NCBI RefSeq assembly: GCF_002786295.1 | Contig: NZ_PGTC01000018.1 | Span: 124,001 to 188,000 of the forward strand | Source of the DNA: Pseudooceanicola marinus | Lineage (GTDB): Bacteria > Pseudomonadota > Alphaproteobacteria > Rhodobacterales > Rhodobacteraceae | Reading direction: 5' to 3' | Length of the DNA stretch: 64,000 nt | Shown: piece after piece, positions 26,138 through 35,564 of the stretch | Layout of the letters: each line of letters starts with the position of its first letter | How positions within the stretch are numbered: position 1 is the first letter of the stretch | The notes under the pieces: model-generated | What the model saw: the letters and a program-made list of their open reading frames with translations, nothing else | The model's database searches: none | Told to the model about the DNA's origin: nothing | Translations under genes and position numbers: made by a program

Positions 26138-26944
26138 ATGATGCAAAGCCTTCGTTCCCGCCCGCTGCTTGGCGCCGCCACTACCGCCGCCCTGGCCCTG
26201 GGCGCCGCCCTGCTGCCCTCCACCCTGCCCGCGCCCGCGCTGGCGCAGGAAAGCGTGCCCGGCACCACGCCCCTGACCGAGCCGGAGCGCGAACAGTTCC
26301 GCGCCGAGGTCCGCGCCTACCTGATGGAACACCCCGAGGTGCTGCTGGAAGCGATCCAGGTGCTGGAGAACCGCCAGCAGGAACAGGCCGCCGAGGCCGA
26401 GGTCTCGATGATCGAGCAGAACGCCGAGGCGATCTTCAACGACGATCATTCCTGGGTCGGCGGCAACCCCGAGGGCGACATCACCCTGGTGGAATTCATG
26501 GACTACCGCTGCGGCTACTGCCGCAAGGCCTTCGAGGAGGTCGAGGAGCTGGTGGAAAGCGACGGCAATATCCGCTTCGTGCTGAAGGAATTCCCGATCC
26601 TGGGCGAAGACAGCGTTGCCGCCTCGCGCCTGGCCATCGCCACCCAGATCACCGCCGGTGACGAGGCCTACAAGACGCTGCACGACGCGCTGATGACCTA
26701 TTCCGGCGGCTATGACGAAGTCTCCGCCACCCGCCTGCTGAGCTCGCTGCAGATCGACCCGACCCCGGTGCTGGCCGAGCTGCAGAGCGACGAGGTCAAC
26801 GCCGTGATCAACGCCAACCGCGCCCTGGCGCAGCAGCTGCAGATCACCGGCACGCCCACCTTCATCATGGAGGACACCATGCTGCGCGGCTACGTACCGC
26901 TGCAGGGCATGCGCTCCATCGTGGCGGACCTGCGTCAGGAATGA
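26138..26944 (+). CDS. DsbA-family exported thiol-disulfide oxidoreductase
   Basis: A 268-residue periplasmic protein with a signal peptide ending near residue 37 (PAPALAQ). A coiled helical region follows (about 48-100), then a thioredoxin fold with CGYC at 125-128 (DYRCGYCRKAF) and the cis-proline in ITGTPTFIM near 245. The layout is that of the ScsC/BdbD-like DsbA group with an N-terminal helical extension. The gene overlaps the next by four bases (ATGA), so the pair is coupled. Confidence 0.92.
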   Translation: MMQSLRSRPLLGAATTAALALGAALLPSTLPAPALAQESVPGTTPLTEPEREQFRAEVRAYLMEHPEVLLEAIQVLENRQQEQAAEAEVSMIEQNAEAIFNDDHSWVGGNPEGDITLVEFMDYRCGYCRKAFEEVEELVESDGNIRFVLKEFPILGEDSVAASRLAIATQITAGDEAYKTLHDALMTYSGGYDEVSATRLLSSLQIDPTPVLAELQSDEVNAVINANRALAQQLQITGTPTFIMEDTMLRGYVPLQGMRSIVADLRQE

Positions 26945-27678
26945 TGCGCCCACGCCGCGCCCTGGCCCTTGTCGGCCTCGTCGCCCCCGCGATCGCCTTC
27001 GCCCCCCTCGGGGCGCGGGCCGACGGCCTCTGGCAGTCCCTGCAACGCGATCCTGCCCTTCTGGGCCAAGAACTGCGCGCGCTGCTGCTGGAGGAACCGG
27101 AGCTGATTGAACAGACCCGCGCCGAGGCCCGGCGCCGCATGGCCGCTGATGCCGCCTCCGACCTGGCCGCCGAGATCGCCGGGGACCGCGCCACGATCGC
27201 GGATCTGGCCGGGGCGCTGTTCAACGTCACGCCCCGGGGCTTCGGCGCGGCGAACGGCCCTGCCGGGATCACCCTCTTCACCGCCGCGCGCTGCGCCGAC
27301 TGCCTGCAGGCCGAGGCCGAGCTGCGCGCGCTGGTGGAGGAAATGCCGGGGCTGCGCGTGGAACGCCGCAGCCTGTCCGACAGCCGTGCCGACCTGCTGG
27401 CCCGCGCCCTGGAAGAGGCGCAAGGCCCAGAGGCCGCCCTGGCCTACCGCACCGCGCTGGCCGAGGCGCCCGGGGCGGATGCCGATGCCGTTCTGCGTCA
27501 GACCGGCATCGACCCGGAGAGCCTGCCCCTTTCCGACAGCCTGCGCGCCGATCTCGCTGCCGAGGCCGCGCTGTTTACGCGGCTGGGGCTAGACGCCTCC
27601 CCCTCCTACGTGATGCCCGACCGGCTGATCCGGGGCGCCATGCCCGGGATCGTGCTGAAGCGCTACCTCAGCGAATAA
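26941..27678 (+). CDS. Second, divergent DsbA-like exported protein
   Basis: A 245-residue protein with a signal peptide (cleavage near ARA-DG, residue 27) and the same plan as its neighbour: an N-terminal helical stretch (about 28-85), then a thioredoxin-like region with CADC at 118-121 (FTAARCADCLQAE). The loop before the C-terminus reads ASPSYVMPDRLIRGAMPG, where the usual T-P of the cis-proline site is S-P. The shared PDRLIRGAMPG end suggests common origin with the first gene. It may be a reductase, isomerase or partner for its neighbour; the sequence does not decide. Confidence 0.8.
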   Translation: MMRPRRALALVGLVAPAIAFAPLGARADGLWQSLQRDPALLGQELRALLLEEPELIEQTRAEARRRMAADAASDLAAEIAGDRATIADLAGALFNVTPRGFGAANGPAGITLFTAARCADCLQAEAELRALVEEMPGLRVERRSLSDSRADLLARALEEAQGPEAALAYRTALAEAPGADADAVLRQTGIDPESLPLSDSLRADLAAEAALFTRLGLDASPSYVMPDRLIRGAMPGIVLKRYLSE

Positions 27679-27736
27679 AAGCCGATCACGGCGGCGTGAC
27701 ATTTTCAGGCGAGCCAGGCGTGCTATTCTTCCCGCC

Positions 27737-27895
27737 ATGCGCGAGGAAAGCTTCCATAGACGGCCAAGACGCCTCAGCGACCGGCTCCTGGAGCTGGTCG
27801 TGCTTCTGCCCGTGGTGCTCTGGCACGTGGGCCGGGCGCTGTTCGGCATCGCCATAGGCCTGCTGGTCGTCCTGCTGCTGCTGCACGGCAGCTGA
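27737..27895 (+). CDS. Small membrane protein, 52 residues
   Basis: A 52-codon frame beginning MREESFHRRPRR, a basic N-terminus, followed by hydrophobic stretches LLELVVLLPVVLW and LFGIAIGLLVVLLLLH. It would be one long or two short membrane helices with the N-terminus inside by the positive-inside rule. It sits between the DsbA pair and convergent ispG. No clear ribosome binding site is seen, which lowers confidence. Confidence 0.45.
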   Translation: MREESFHRRPRRLSDRLLELVVLLPVVLWHVGRALFGIAIGLLVVLLLLHGS

Positions 27896-27937
27896 GACCA
27901 CGGGGCGCCACGCCTCCGACCAACGCGGCGGTCCGGA

Positions 27938-29068
27938 TCACTCCGCCGCCTGGGCCTCGACCTTGCCGTCCTCTATCGCCTGGGCGCGCTTTTCCACCTC
28001 TTCGACGATGTGATCGACCATCTGGTCGTTCGACATCTTGTGGCTGGCCTTGCCCGCCAGGTAGACCATCCCACTGCCCGCGCCGCCGCCGGTGAAGCCC
28101 ACGTCGGTCATCAGCGCCTCGCCCGGCCCGTTCACCACGCAGCCGATGATCGAAAGGCTCATCGGTGTCTTGATGTGTTCCAGCCGCCGTTCCAGCGTCT
28201 CGACCGTCTTGATGACGTCGAAGCCCTGCCGCGCACAGGAGGGGCAGGAGATGATGTTGACGCCCCGGTGCCGCAGCCCGAGAGATTTCAGGATCTCGTA
28301 GCCGACCTTCACCTCTTCCACGGGATCGGCCGACAGCGAGACGCGCAGCGTGTCGCCGATACCCATCCAGAGCAGCTGGCCCAGGCCGATGGCGCTCTTG
28401 ATCGTGCCGGAGGTCAGCCCGCCCGCCTCGGTGATCCCGAGGTGAATGGGCGCGTCCGTCTGTTCCGCCAGCATCTGGTAGGCCATGGCCGACATGAAGA
28501 CGTCGCTGGCCTTCACGCTGATCTTGAACTCGTGGAAGTCTTGGTCCTGCAGGATCTTGATGTGATCCATGCCCGATTCCACCATCGCGTCCGGGCACGG
28601 CTCGCCGTACTTTTCCAGCAGGTGCTTTTCCAGGCTGCCGGCGTTCACGCCGATGCGGATCGAACAGTTGTGGTCCCGCGCCGCCTTGATGACCTCGGCC
28701 ACCCGTTTCTCATCCCCGATGTTGCCGGGGTTGATCCGCAGGCAGGCCGCGCCCGCCTCGGCGGCCTCGATGCCGCGCTTGTAGTGGAAATGGATGTCCG
28801 CGACGATCGGCACCGGGCTTTCGCGGCAGATCTCCTTCAGGGCCTTGGCGCTGTCCTGGTCGGGCACGGAAACGCGCACGATGTCGGCCCCGGCCTCTGC
28901 GGCGCGCTGCACCTGGGCGATGGTACCCTTGATGTCGGTGGTGACCGTGTTGGTCATCGTCTGCACCGAGATCGGCGCACCGCCCCCCACGGGCACGTCA
29001 CCCACCATGATCCGGCGGCTCTCGCGCCGGTCGATGTTACGCCAGGGACGGACGGGATTATGCGACAT
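27938..29068 (-). CDS. ispG: 4-hydroxy-3-methylbut-2-enyl diphosphate synthase (IspG)
   Basis: IspG carries out the penultimate step of the MEP isoprenoid pathway with a [4Fe-4S] cluster. The protein has 376 residues. The N-terminal TIM-barrel has [10 protein letters not shown] and VRVSVPD, and the C-terminal cluster domain has [10 protein letters not shown] and [10 protein letters not shown] with the three cysteine ligands. The start at 29068 (MSHNPVRPW) gives family length; upstream in-frame codons look non-coding. Confidence 0.97.
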   Translation of the reverse strand: MSHNPVRPWRNIDRRESRRIMVGDVPVGGGAPISVQTMTNTVTTDIKGTIAQVQRAAEAGADIVRVSVPDQDSAKALKEICRESPVPIVADIHFHYKRGIEAAEAGAACLRINPGNIGDEKRVAEVIKAARDHNCSIRIGVNAGSLEKHLLEKYGEPCPDAMVESGMDHIKILQDQDFHEFKISVKASDVFMSAMAYQMLAEQTDAPIHLGITEAGGLTSGTIKSAIGLGQLLWMGIGDTLRVSLSADPVEEVKVGYEILKSLGLRHRGVNIISCPSCARQGFDVIKTVETLERRLEHIKTPMSLSIIGCVVNGPGEALMTDVGFTGGGAGSGMVYLAGKASHKMSNDQMVDHIVEEVEKRAQAIEDGKVEAQAAE

Positions 29069-29201
29069 GGGACAGGCCCTCTGGTTGCGCTTTGGGCGTT
29101 GGATACGACAGGCAGGGCAGCGGTGCAATGCGTCACGCCCGGCCCTTCCTCACAGATAGGAGGCCGGGGCGACGCGCGAAACCCCACTCGGCCCGACAGG
29201 A

Positions 29202-29918
29202 CTAATCCTTGCGCCACTCCATGATGTGGAACCACGGCAGACGGGTGTATTTCTCCACCCGTTCGGCGGGGCCGCCATGGGGGGCCGGTTCACTGAAATG
29301 AGTCAGGCGCAGGCCGGCGCGCAGCAGTGGCTGCATGTAGGCCTCCATCGGACGATGCCAGTTGAGGATGCGGATCCCGGCCCATTCCTGCCATTCCGCC
29401 CGGATCTCCAGGTAGCGGTCAGCGGCGAAATGGAGCGATCGGCCCTCGGCATCCTTCACCCAGCCCCCGGCGGAGCAGAAGGGATTGATGTTGGCGATCA
29501 GCAGTTGACCGCCCGGCCGCAGCACCCGCACCATCTCGGCCAGGGCCTCCTCCAGCCCGTCAATGTCGATCAGCGTCAGATAGCTGACCACCAGATCGAA
29601 ACTGCCGTCGTCGAAGGGCAGCGCCTCGGCCTGACCCGCGCAATAGCGACCCGTCGGGTCCAGCGCCTCGGCCTGCGTGCGCAGGGCCTCCACCGGCTCC
29701 AGCCCCGTCGCGGGGATGCCGCGATCCCGCAGGAGGCGGCAGAAGCGCCCCTCGCCACAGCCGACGTCGAGGGCCGCGCGCGCCTTGGGCTGCTGCGCCT
29801 CCACCCGCTCCAGCATCACCCGGTCGAGGATCCAGCGGCGCGCGAAATCACCCTCAGCGCCCTGGCTGTCCATCCAGGCCTCGGCCGAGGCCGCCCAGCC
29901 GTTGATCGCATCCTGCAT
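29202..29918 (-). CDS. Class I SAM-dependent methyltransferase
   Basis: A 238-residue protein of the Methyltransf_11/25 type. Motif I is LDVGCGEGRFCRLL (about 50-62), followed by the acidic residue in GLEPVE and the motif FDDGSFDLVVSYL. The substrate is unknown. The ATG at 29918 is preceded by a GGGGG-rich region that can act as ribosome binding site. Cytoplasmic; convergent neighbours on neither side. Confidence 0.85.
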   Translation of the reverse strand: MQDAINGWAASAEAWMDSQGAEGDFARRWILDRVMLERVEAQQPKARAALDVGCGEGRFCRLLRDRGIPATGLEPVEALRTQAEALDPTGRYCAGQAEALPFDDGSFDLVVSYLTLIDIDGLEEALAEMVRVLRPGGQLLIANINPFCSAGGWVKDAEGRSLHFAADRYLEIRAEWQEWAGIRILNWHRPMEAYMQPLLRAGLRLTHFSEPAPHGGPAERVEKYTRLPWFHIMEWRKD

Positions 29919-30051
29919 CGCCCTGCCCCCGCTTCCTTTCGCAAAGAGACCCTCTCCTAAGGATCGTTGGCCAGGCTGGCAAGACAAGGTTCCATGAAGG
30001 GTCCTCCCCTCGCCCCACGACCCTGGGGCCGCGCAGGGCGGCATGAAATGC

Positions 30052-30080
30052 AAACGCCCGGGCGCGTGGCCCGGGCGTTT
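30052..30080. terminator. Intrinsic terminator after the RodZ-like gene
   Basis: AAACGCCCGGG, 7-base loop, CCCGGGCGTTT. It lies just after the stop of the minus-strand gene that ends at 30108 and before the methyltransferase promoter region. Confidence 0.8.
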
Positions 30081-30107
30081 CGGAAACTCATGCGGCGATG
30101 ATGTCGC

Positions 30108-31409
30108 TCAGTCCTCGACGACCATCTGGCCCAGATCCGCCTCGGCCACGGCGATCATCCGCTCGGCCTCGGGGTCGCGCGACAGGTCGGCCACGGCATA
30201 GCTTGTCTTCAGGCCATCGACCGACAGGCCCACGTTGCGGATCGTGCTGGTCCCGTCACCGGCGGGGCCGTAATACTCGCCATCCACCTGGAAGTAGATC
30301 GACCCCGACATGCCTGCGCGCAGCACCGGCGCATCCTCGGTCCTGGGCAGTTCGTAGGTCTCCCCCGCATCCAGGATCTTCTCGAAGAGGATGGTGCCGT
30401 CGTTGCTCTGCACCCGCACCCAGGCGGGGCGCACGGCCACCAGGCTGACGCCAGCCCGGGCTTCGGCGACTACCTGCGGCGAGCCGGGTGCGGCGCCGCC
30501 ATCGGTCACGCCTTCATCACTTTCCAGGCCCAAGGCCAGGGCCACGGCGCGGTCTTCCTCGCTCATCTGGCTGCCCGACCGGGCGCGGCCCGAAACGAGG
30601 CCGGTCGCCCCCGCGCCCGCTTGGGCGAAGGTGCCGATCTGCGACGGGTTCAGCGTGGAAATCGGGGCATCCCGGGACACGACCACCGGCACATCCAGCG
30701 CCTTCGGGCGATAGAGCCGGTCCATGCCGTCACGCGGCGGGTTGAAGACGCCGGAGGCCTCGGCGCTTTGCACCGGGTCCTCGACCACGCGGGTAGCCCC
30801 CGCCAGCGGATCGATATCGGCCAGCACGTCCGGGGTGTTTTCGACCGGGGCGAAGCGCACCTGCTGGACCTCGTTCAGCACGCGGTAGCCGCCGTAGGCC
30901 AGGCCACCGATCACCGCAAGCAGCACCAGCGACGACCCGATGGCCGCCGGCTCGATGCGCGACAGGAAGCTTTCGCCCTGGGGCACGAAGGGGGTGTTGG
31001 GGTCGGTGAAGGGATCGCTGCCCGGCGCCCGCTTGGCCTTGCGCGGCTCCAGCCGGGCATCGGGCTTGGCGCGCGAGGAGGCGTCTGCCGACATGCCGTG
31101 CGCGGTGGTGAACCCGCTTTCGGCACAGAATTGCGCGTAGGTCTCATCCGGCTCCATGCCGAGGTAGCGCGCGTAGGAGCGCACGTAGCCTGCGATGAAA
31201 CCGGGTGTATCGAATGCATCGGGGTCGGCGTTCTCGATCGCGGCAATGTAATTTGCCTTGATCCGCAACTCGCGCTGCACGTCCAGAAGCGACTTACCCA
31301 TGGTCGCGCGCTCGCCCCGCATCACGTCCCCGAGCCGCAGCTCGAAGTCGTCGAATCCTCTCGGATCGTTGGGTACTTTTCCCCTGTCAGGCTGCCTGCG
31401 CCGTATCAT
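30108..31409 (-). CDS. rodZ: RodZ-like protein (HTH_25 - TM - DUF4115)
   Basis: A 433-residue inner-membrane protein. Residues about 20-90 form a Cro-type HTH_25 domain (LGDVMRGERATMGKSLLDVQRELRI, then IENADPDAFDTPGFIAGYVRSYARYLG). A single membrane helix follows near 153-175, then a long Pro/Asp-rich linker and a C-terminal DUF4115 beta domain (about 325-415). This is the plan of RodZ, which anchors MreB in rod-shape control. Some alphaproteobacterial members diverge in role, so the symbol is tentative. Its position upstream of ispG is common in the group. Confidence 0.85.
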   Translation of the reverse strand: MIRRRQPDRGKVPNDPRGFDDFELRLGDVMRGERATMGKSLLDVQRELRIKANYIAAIENADPDAFDTPGFIAGYVRSYARYLGMEPDETYAQFCAESGFTTAHGMSADASSRAKPDARLEPRKAKRAPGSDPFTDPNTPFVPQGESFLSRIEPAAIGSSLVLLAVIGGLAYGGYRVLNEVQQVRFAPVENTPDVLADIDPLAGATRVVEDPVQSAEASGVFNPPRDGMDRLYRPKALDVPVVVSRDAPISTLNPSQIGTFAQAGAGATGLVSGRARSGSQMSEEDRAVALALGLESDEGVTDGGAAPGSPQVVAEARAGVSLVAVRPAWVRVQSNDGTILFEKILDAGETYELPRTEDAPVLRAGMSGSIYFQVDGEYYGPAGDGTSTIRNVGLSVDGLKTSYAVADLSRDPEAERMIAVAEADLGQMVVED

Positions 31410-31802
31410 CCCGCTGCCCCGTTTGCCTTGAGTCGACCCGTAAATCCCCCGATTCGAGTCGGCTTCTTTGTTTAGAATACGGTAACATGTTTCAAGCTAT
31501 TTGGTGCGCGAATAGCGCTGTGACCGCCACATTTAGGCGCCCATCCGCGCAGCGCGCACAGATTGTGGGACCTCGTGCCATCTCGCCTTTTCCCCCACCA
31601 GACACCCGGATCAACGCGGAAAAACCGACCCGTCGGAACCGCTTACGGGTTATGCCGCTGGTAACAGTCCCGGTAACAAAGCGTGAAACCCTTACCGAAG
31701 AATGAAGGGCGCCTGGCCGCCGGCGAACTCTGGCCGCGGCCTCTTTTCGCAAACTCTCGCCCCCCCTAAACCCCGAACGCCCTGCCCCGGCCCCCGGAAA
31801 TG
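31410..31802. other. Intergenic region without a supported gene
   Basis: About 390 bases upstream of the RodZ-like gene. The heptamer GGTAACA occurs three times, at 31481, 31660 and 31672. The stretch near 31460-31520 is AT-richer and is the likely promoter area of the minus-strand gene. Short frames here have no coding character. Confidence 0.45.
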
Positions 31803-31830
31803 AAAGCACCCGGGCCTGGCCCGGGTGTTT
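31803..31830. terminator. Terminator after hemA
   Basis: AAAGCACCCGGG, loop CCTGG, CCCGGGTGTTT, 41 bases after the hemA stop on the minus strand. Arms have A- and T-ends and work in both directions. Confidence 0.8.
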
Positions 31831-31870
31831 GCGGAACTGGTCATACGGGCAGTATCGCGCCCCGCCCCGT

Positions 31871-33094
31871 TCAGCCCGCCATTTCCTGGCGGTTAAGGGC
31901 GCAGTGCGACCAAAGGCTGTCCATGGCGCGGATCAGCTTCTCGGTCTCCAGCGGTCCGTGCACCGGGCTGGGGGTAAAGCGCAGGCGCTCCGTGCCGCGT
32001 GGCACGGTGGGGAAATTGATCGGCTGCACGTAGATGCCGTGATCGTCCAGCAGCATGTCCGAAAGCATCTTGGTGTGCACCGGATTGCCGACGATCACCG
32101 GCACGATGTGGCTGCCATGGTCGATCAGCGGCAGGCCCAGGGCCTTGAACCGGGTCTTCAGGATGGAAGCGCCTTCCTGGTGCTTGTCACGCAACGCCTG
32201 GTCGCCTTTCAGATGGCGGATCGAGGCGGCACAGCCGGCGGCCACGGCGGGCGGCAGCGAGCTGGAGAAGATGAAGCCCGGCGCGTAGGAGCGAATGGCG
32301 TCCACCATCTTGGCCGAGGCCGCGATATAGCCGCCCAGCACGCCGAAGGCCTTGGCCATGGTGCCGTTGACGATGTCGATGCGGTGCACGTTGTTGTCCC
32401 GTTCGGTCACGCCGCCGCCGCGGGGGCCGTACATGCCGACCGCGTGGACCTCGTCGATATAGGTCAGGGCGTTGAATTCGTCGGCCAGGTCGCAGATCTC
32501 GTCGATGCGGCCGAAATCGCCGTCCATCGAATAGACCGATTCAAACGCGATCAGCTTCGGCGCCGCCGGATCGTCGGCCTCCAGCAGTTCGCGCAGATGG
32601 TCCACATCGTTGTGCCGGAAGATACGCTTGGCGCCGCCGTTGCGGCGCACGCCCTCGATCATCGAGGCGTGGTTCAGCGCGTCGGAATAAATGATGAGGC
32701 CCGGGAAGAGCTTCGGCAGGGTCGACAGCGTCGCGTCATTGGCCACGTAGGCGGAGGTGAAGACCAGTGCCGCTTCCTTCTGGTGCAGGTCGGCAATCTC
32801 TGCCTCCAGCGCCTTGTGATAGAGCGTCGTGCCCGAAATGTTGCGCGTGCCGCCCGAGCCCGCGCCCGCCTTGTCCAGCGCGTCATGCATGGCCTCCAGC
32901 ACCACCGGGTGCTGCCCCATGCCGAGGTAGTCGTTACCGCACCACACGGTCACCGGGCGCTCGCTCCCGTCGGGACGGCGCCAGGTCGCATGCGGGAAAT
33001 GCCCCTTGTGACGAACGATGTCGATAAAGGTGCGGTAGCGCCCTTCATCATGCAGCTTGCCGAGTGCCTGGTCGAGTTGGGCTTCGTAAGTCAC
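31871..33094 (-). CDS. hemA: 5-aminolevulinate synthase
   Basis: HemA condenses glycine and succinyl-CoA to aminolevulinate, the C4 entry to haem and, where present, bacteriochlorophyll. Starting at GTG 33094 (VTYEAQLDQ) the protein has 407 residues, the length of Rhodobacter HemA. Catalytic Lys248 (NGTMAKAFG), Asp214 (YIDEVHAVG) and the substrate-loop [13 protein letters not shown] are then at the known positions. GGAAAG lies nine bases before the GTG. Longer in-frame readings (to 33247) are basic and non-coding in character. The upstream region carries an FNR-type box. Confidence 0.96.
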   Translation of the reverse strand: MTYEAQLDQALGKLHDEGRYRTFIDIVRHKGHFPHATWRRPDGSERPVTVWCGNDYLGMGQHPVVLEAMHDALDKAGAGSGGTRNISGTTLYHKALEAEIADLHQKEAALVFTSAYVANDATLSTLPKLFPGLIIYSDALNHASMIEGVRRNGGAKRIFRHNDVDHLRELLEADDPAAPKLIAFESVYSMDGDFGRIDEICDLADEFNALTYIDEVHAVGMYGPRGGGVTERDNNVHRIDIVNGTMAKAFGVLGGYIAASAKMVDAIRSYAPGFIFSSSLPPAVAAGCAASIRHLKGDQALRDKHQEGASILKTRFKALGLPLIDHGSHIVPVIVGNPVHTKMLSDMLLDDHGIYVQPINFPTVPRGTERLRFTPSPVHGPLETEKLIRAMDSLWSHCALNRQEMAG

Positions 33095-33355
33095 GGGCTT
33101 GGTCTTTCCTTGCTTCGTCTTCACCTTGGCGGGCCGCTGCCGGTCTGTCACGGGCTTTACGAGCCCCGTGCGGGCCCTTGCTGCTCTCGGTCCGTCTCTC
33201 ATCGGGTCCGCCAAATGACGGGCCGCCTCGGGTCTGTCCGCGGGCACTGAAACCCCTCGGGCGGTTCGGGTGTAACATCCCGAACCTCACTTTGGAATGA
33301 AAATAAGATCATCCCCCCGCGTCGGAAGCGTTACAAAATGCCGCCCCCCGCAACT

Positions 33356-33369
33356 TTGACATGGGTCAA
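33356..33369. promoter_or_regulatory. FNR/CRP-type box upstream of hemA
   Basis: TTGAC-ATGG-GTCAA is a perfect palindrome that differs from the FnrL consensus TTGAT-N4-ATCAA only by C/G at the inner arm position. On the hemA strand TTGTAA at 33336-33331 could be the -10, putting the box centre about 39 bases upstream of the start, close to a class II activator site. Oxygen control of hemA by FnrL is established in Rhodobacter sphaeroides. Confidence 0.55.
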
Positions 33370-33705
33370 GCCGGGACGGCTATCTGGCGAGAGGCGCAGG
33401 ACTTTTCCAGCAGGCGGCCCCGCGCCGCGCCCGCCTGCCCGCGGTCGCTCCCTCCCGCCGGTGTCAAAAGGTCGGGTATCCCTTACTTTACCGCTCCGCA
33501 CCGGGCACAGCAGAATGCCCCTACAAGTTTACCCGTTTTCTTCAGGCCTTTTCAGCACCGACCCTTTTTTTGCGACCCCGTCTGCCCCCCGGCTGGCGGG
33601 GTCGTGCATGTGAGGCCCAGGGGCGTTCTCCGGCTCCACTCCGGCGCGGCTGGACACTCCGCCGCCCGGTGGTACGCTCCGCCCGAAACCGCGAAAGGAG
33701 CCGCC

Positions 33706-35100
33706 ATGTCCGCCTCACCCTCCCTGGATCCCGTGCTGAACCATATCGACGGCGATCTGGATGATGCCACCCAGCGACTGATGGAGCTGCTGCGAATCCC
33801 CTCCATCTCGACCGATCCGGCCTACAAGGCGGATTGCGAAACCGCCGCCGACTGGCTGGTGGCCGATCTGACCTCGATCGGCGCCAAGGTGTCGAAGCGC
33901 CCCACCCCCGGCCATCCGATGGTCGTGGGCCATGTCGGCCCCGAGGGCGAGGACGTGCCGCACCTGCTGTTCTACGGCCACTACGACGTGCAGCCCGTAG
34001 ACCCGCTGGAGCTGTGGAACACACCGCCCTTCGAGCCGGAGATCCAGGATACGCCCAAGGGCCGCGTCATCCGTGGTCGCGGGTCGTCCGATGACAAGGG
34101 CCAGCTGATGACCTTCGTCGAGGCCTGCCGCGCCTGGACCGAAGTGCACGGGCAGCTGCCCTGCCGCATCACCTTCTTCTTCGAGGGCGAGGAGGAAAGC
34201 GGCTCGCCGTCGCTGATCCCCTACATGAAGGAGAACGCCGAGGAGTTGAAGGCGGACGTCGCCCTGATCTGCGATACCGCCATGTTCGACCCCAAGACGC
34301 CGGCGATCGTGACCATGCTGCGCGGCATGCTGGGCGAGGAGCTGATGGTGACGGGGCCGGACAAGGACCTGCATTCGGGCTTCTACGGCGGGGCGGCGAT
34401 GAACCCGATCCGCGCGCTGTCCAAAGTCGTGGCGGCGCTGCATGACGACCAGGGCCGCGTGACCATCCCCGGCTTCTACGACGGCGTGCCGGAGATGCCG
34501 GCGGAACTGATGGCACAGTGGGAGGGCCTGGGCTTCGACGCGGACAAGTTCCTGGGCGACGTGGGCCTGTCGAAACCGGCGGGCGAGCAGGATCGGACGC
34601 CGCTGGAAATGGTCTGGTCCCGTCCCACCTGCGAGGTGAACGGGATCTGGGGCGGCTATACCTCCGAAGGGTTCAAGACCGTGCTGCCCTCGCAGGCGCA
34701 CATGAAAATCTCCTTCCGCCTGGTCGGCCAGCAGGATCCCCATGCGATCCGCGAAAGCTTCCGCGCCTATGTGCAGGAGTTGCTGCCCGAGGACTGCAAG
34801 GTGGAGTTCAAGGCCCATGGCGCCTCGGGCGCGGGGCAGATGGACATCTCCGACCCGGCCTTCGAGAAGGCGCGTCAGGCCCTGTCCGACGAATGGCCCA
34901 ACCCGGCGGCCTATATCGGCTGCGGCGGGTCCATCCCGATCGCGGGGCATTTCGGCCGCCTGCTGGACATGAACGCCATGCTGATCGGCTTCGGGCTGGA
35001 GGATGATGCGCTGCACTCCCCCAACGAGAAATACGATCTTAACTCCTTTCATAAAGGAATCAGAAGCTGGGCCCGGGTGCTGGACGCGCTGAGCCGCTGA
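33706..35100 (+). CDS. M20 family metallo-dipeptidase
   Basis: A 464-residue cytoplasmic peptidase of the M20/M28 clan. Zinc-ligand motifs are YGHYDVQPVDP (about 89), RGSSDDKGQL (about 123-130) and the catalytic EGEEESGS near 157; the dimerisation domain lies in the middle. The group cleaves dipeptides or related amides; the exact substrate is not evident. AAAGGAG stands six bases before the ATG. The 611 bases upstream, shared with divergent hemA, hold the FNR-type box but no further gene that I can support. Confidence 0.92.
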   Translation: MSASPSLDPVLNHIDGDLDDATQRLMELLRIPSISTDPAYKADCETAADWLVADLTSIGAKVSKRPTPGHPMVVGHVGPEGEDVPHLLFYGHYDVQPVDPLELWNTPPFEPEIQDTPKGRVIRGRGSSDDKGQLMTFVEACRAWTEVHGQLPCRITFFFEGEEESGSPSLIPYMKENAEELKADVALICDTAMFDPKTPAIVTMLRGMLGEELMVTGPDKDLHSGFYGGAAMNPIRALSKVVAALHDDQGRVTIPGFYDGVPEMPAELMAQWEGLGFDADKFLGDVGLSKPAGEQDRTPLEMVWSRPTCEVNGIWGGYTSEGFKTVLPSQAHMKISFRLVGQQDPHAIRESFRAYVQELLPEDCKVEFKAHGASGAGQMDISDPAFEKARQALSDEWPNPAAYIGCGGSIPIAGHFGRLLDMNAMLIGFGLEDDALHSPNEKYDLNSFHKGIRSWARVLDALSR

Positions 35101-35156
35101 CGAAACCGCCGCGCGTCTCTCCCCCGCCCCGTTTCGCCGGCCGGAGGAGAGATGCC

Positions 35157-35564
35157 ATGGCCCTGAATATCGAAGAAGAGATCGACGCCCGCCTGCATGC
35201 CATCGAGGCCGAACCCTATGCCTCGGCGGCGGTGACGGACATCCGGCGGGAGATCCTGCTGGTGCAGGACATGATCCACACAACCGGCGCCGAGGCCGCG
35301 CCCGCGTTGCGCGGCCTCAGCCAGATCGAGGTGACCGGTATCGCCTCCCCCAGTTCCCGGGTGACGCGCGGCATCCTGCGCTTTCGCGCCCCCGAGGACC
35401 TGAAGCCCCCCTATTACAAGGAAGAGGACAAGACGATCCGCCTCTGGCTCGACCAGGCGCACCTGGATCACGTCCTCTACCAGCTGCAGCACCGCAAGCG
35501 CTGGCTGTGGATCGGTATCTGGCCGGACGGGTTCACCTATGCGGATCTGCACTCGCGGCCCTGA
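35157..35564 (+). CDS. Conserved-type hypothetical protein
   Basis: A 135-residue soluble protein. The N-terminal 50 residues are helical and acidic. The C-terminal part contains the pattern WLDQAHLDHVLYQLQHRKRWLWIGIWPDG with many aromatic residues. I recognise no domain. It follows the peptidase by 56 bases on the same strand with GGAGGAGA before its ATG, so it may be co-transcribed. Confidence 0.7.
   Translation: MALNIEEEIDARLHAIEAEPYASAAVTDIRREILLVQDMIHTTGAEAAPALRGLSQIEVTGIASPSSRVTRGILRFRAPEDLKPPYYKEEDKTIRLWLDQAHLDHVLYQLQHRKRWLWIGIWPDGFTYADLHSRP

Noticed and set aside
31487-31705. Plus-strand frame of 72 codons upstream of the RodZ-like gene
   Set aside because: No ribosome binding site and no protein-like pattern; it overlaps the likely promoter area.
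33095-33247. N-terminal extension of HemA by 51 residues
   Set aside because: The extra residues are basic and low in complexity, and only the GTG at 33094 puts Lys248 and the length of 407 at the family values.
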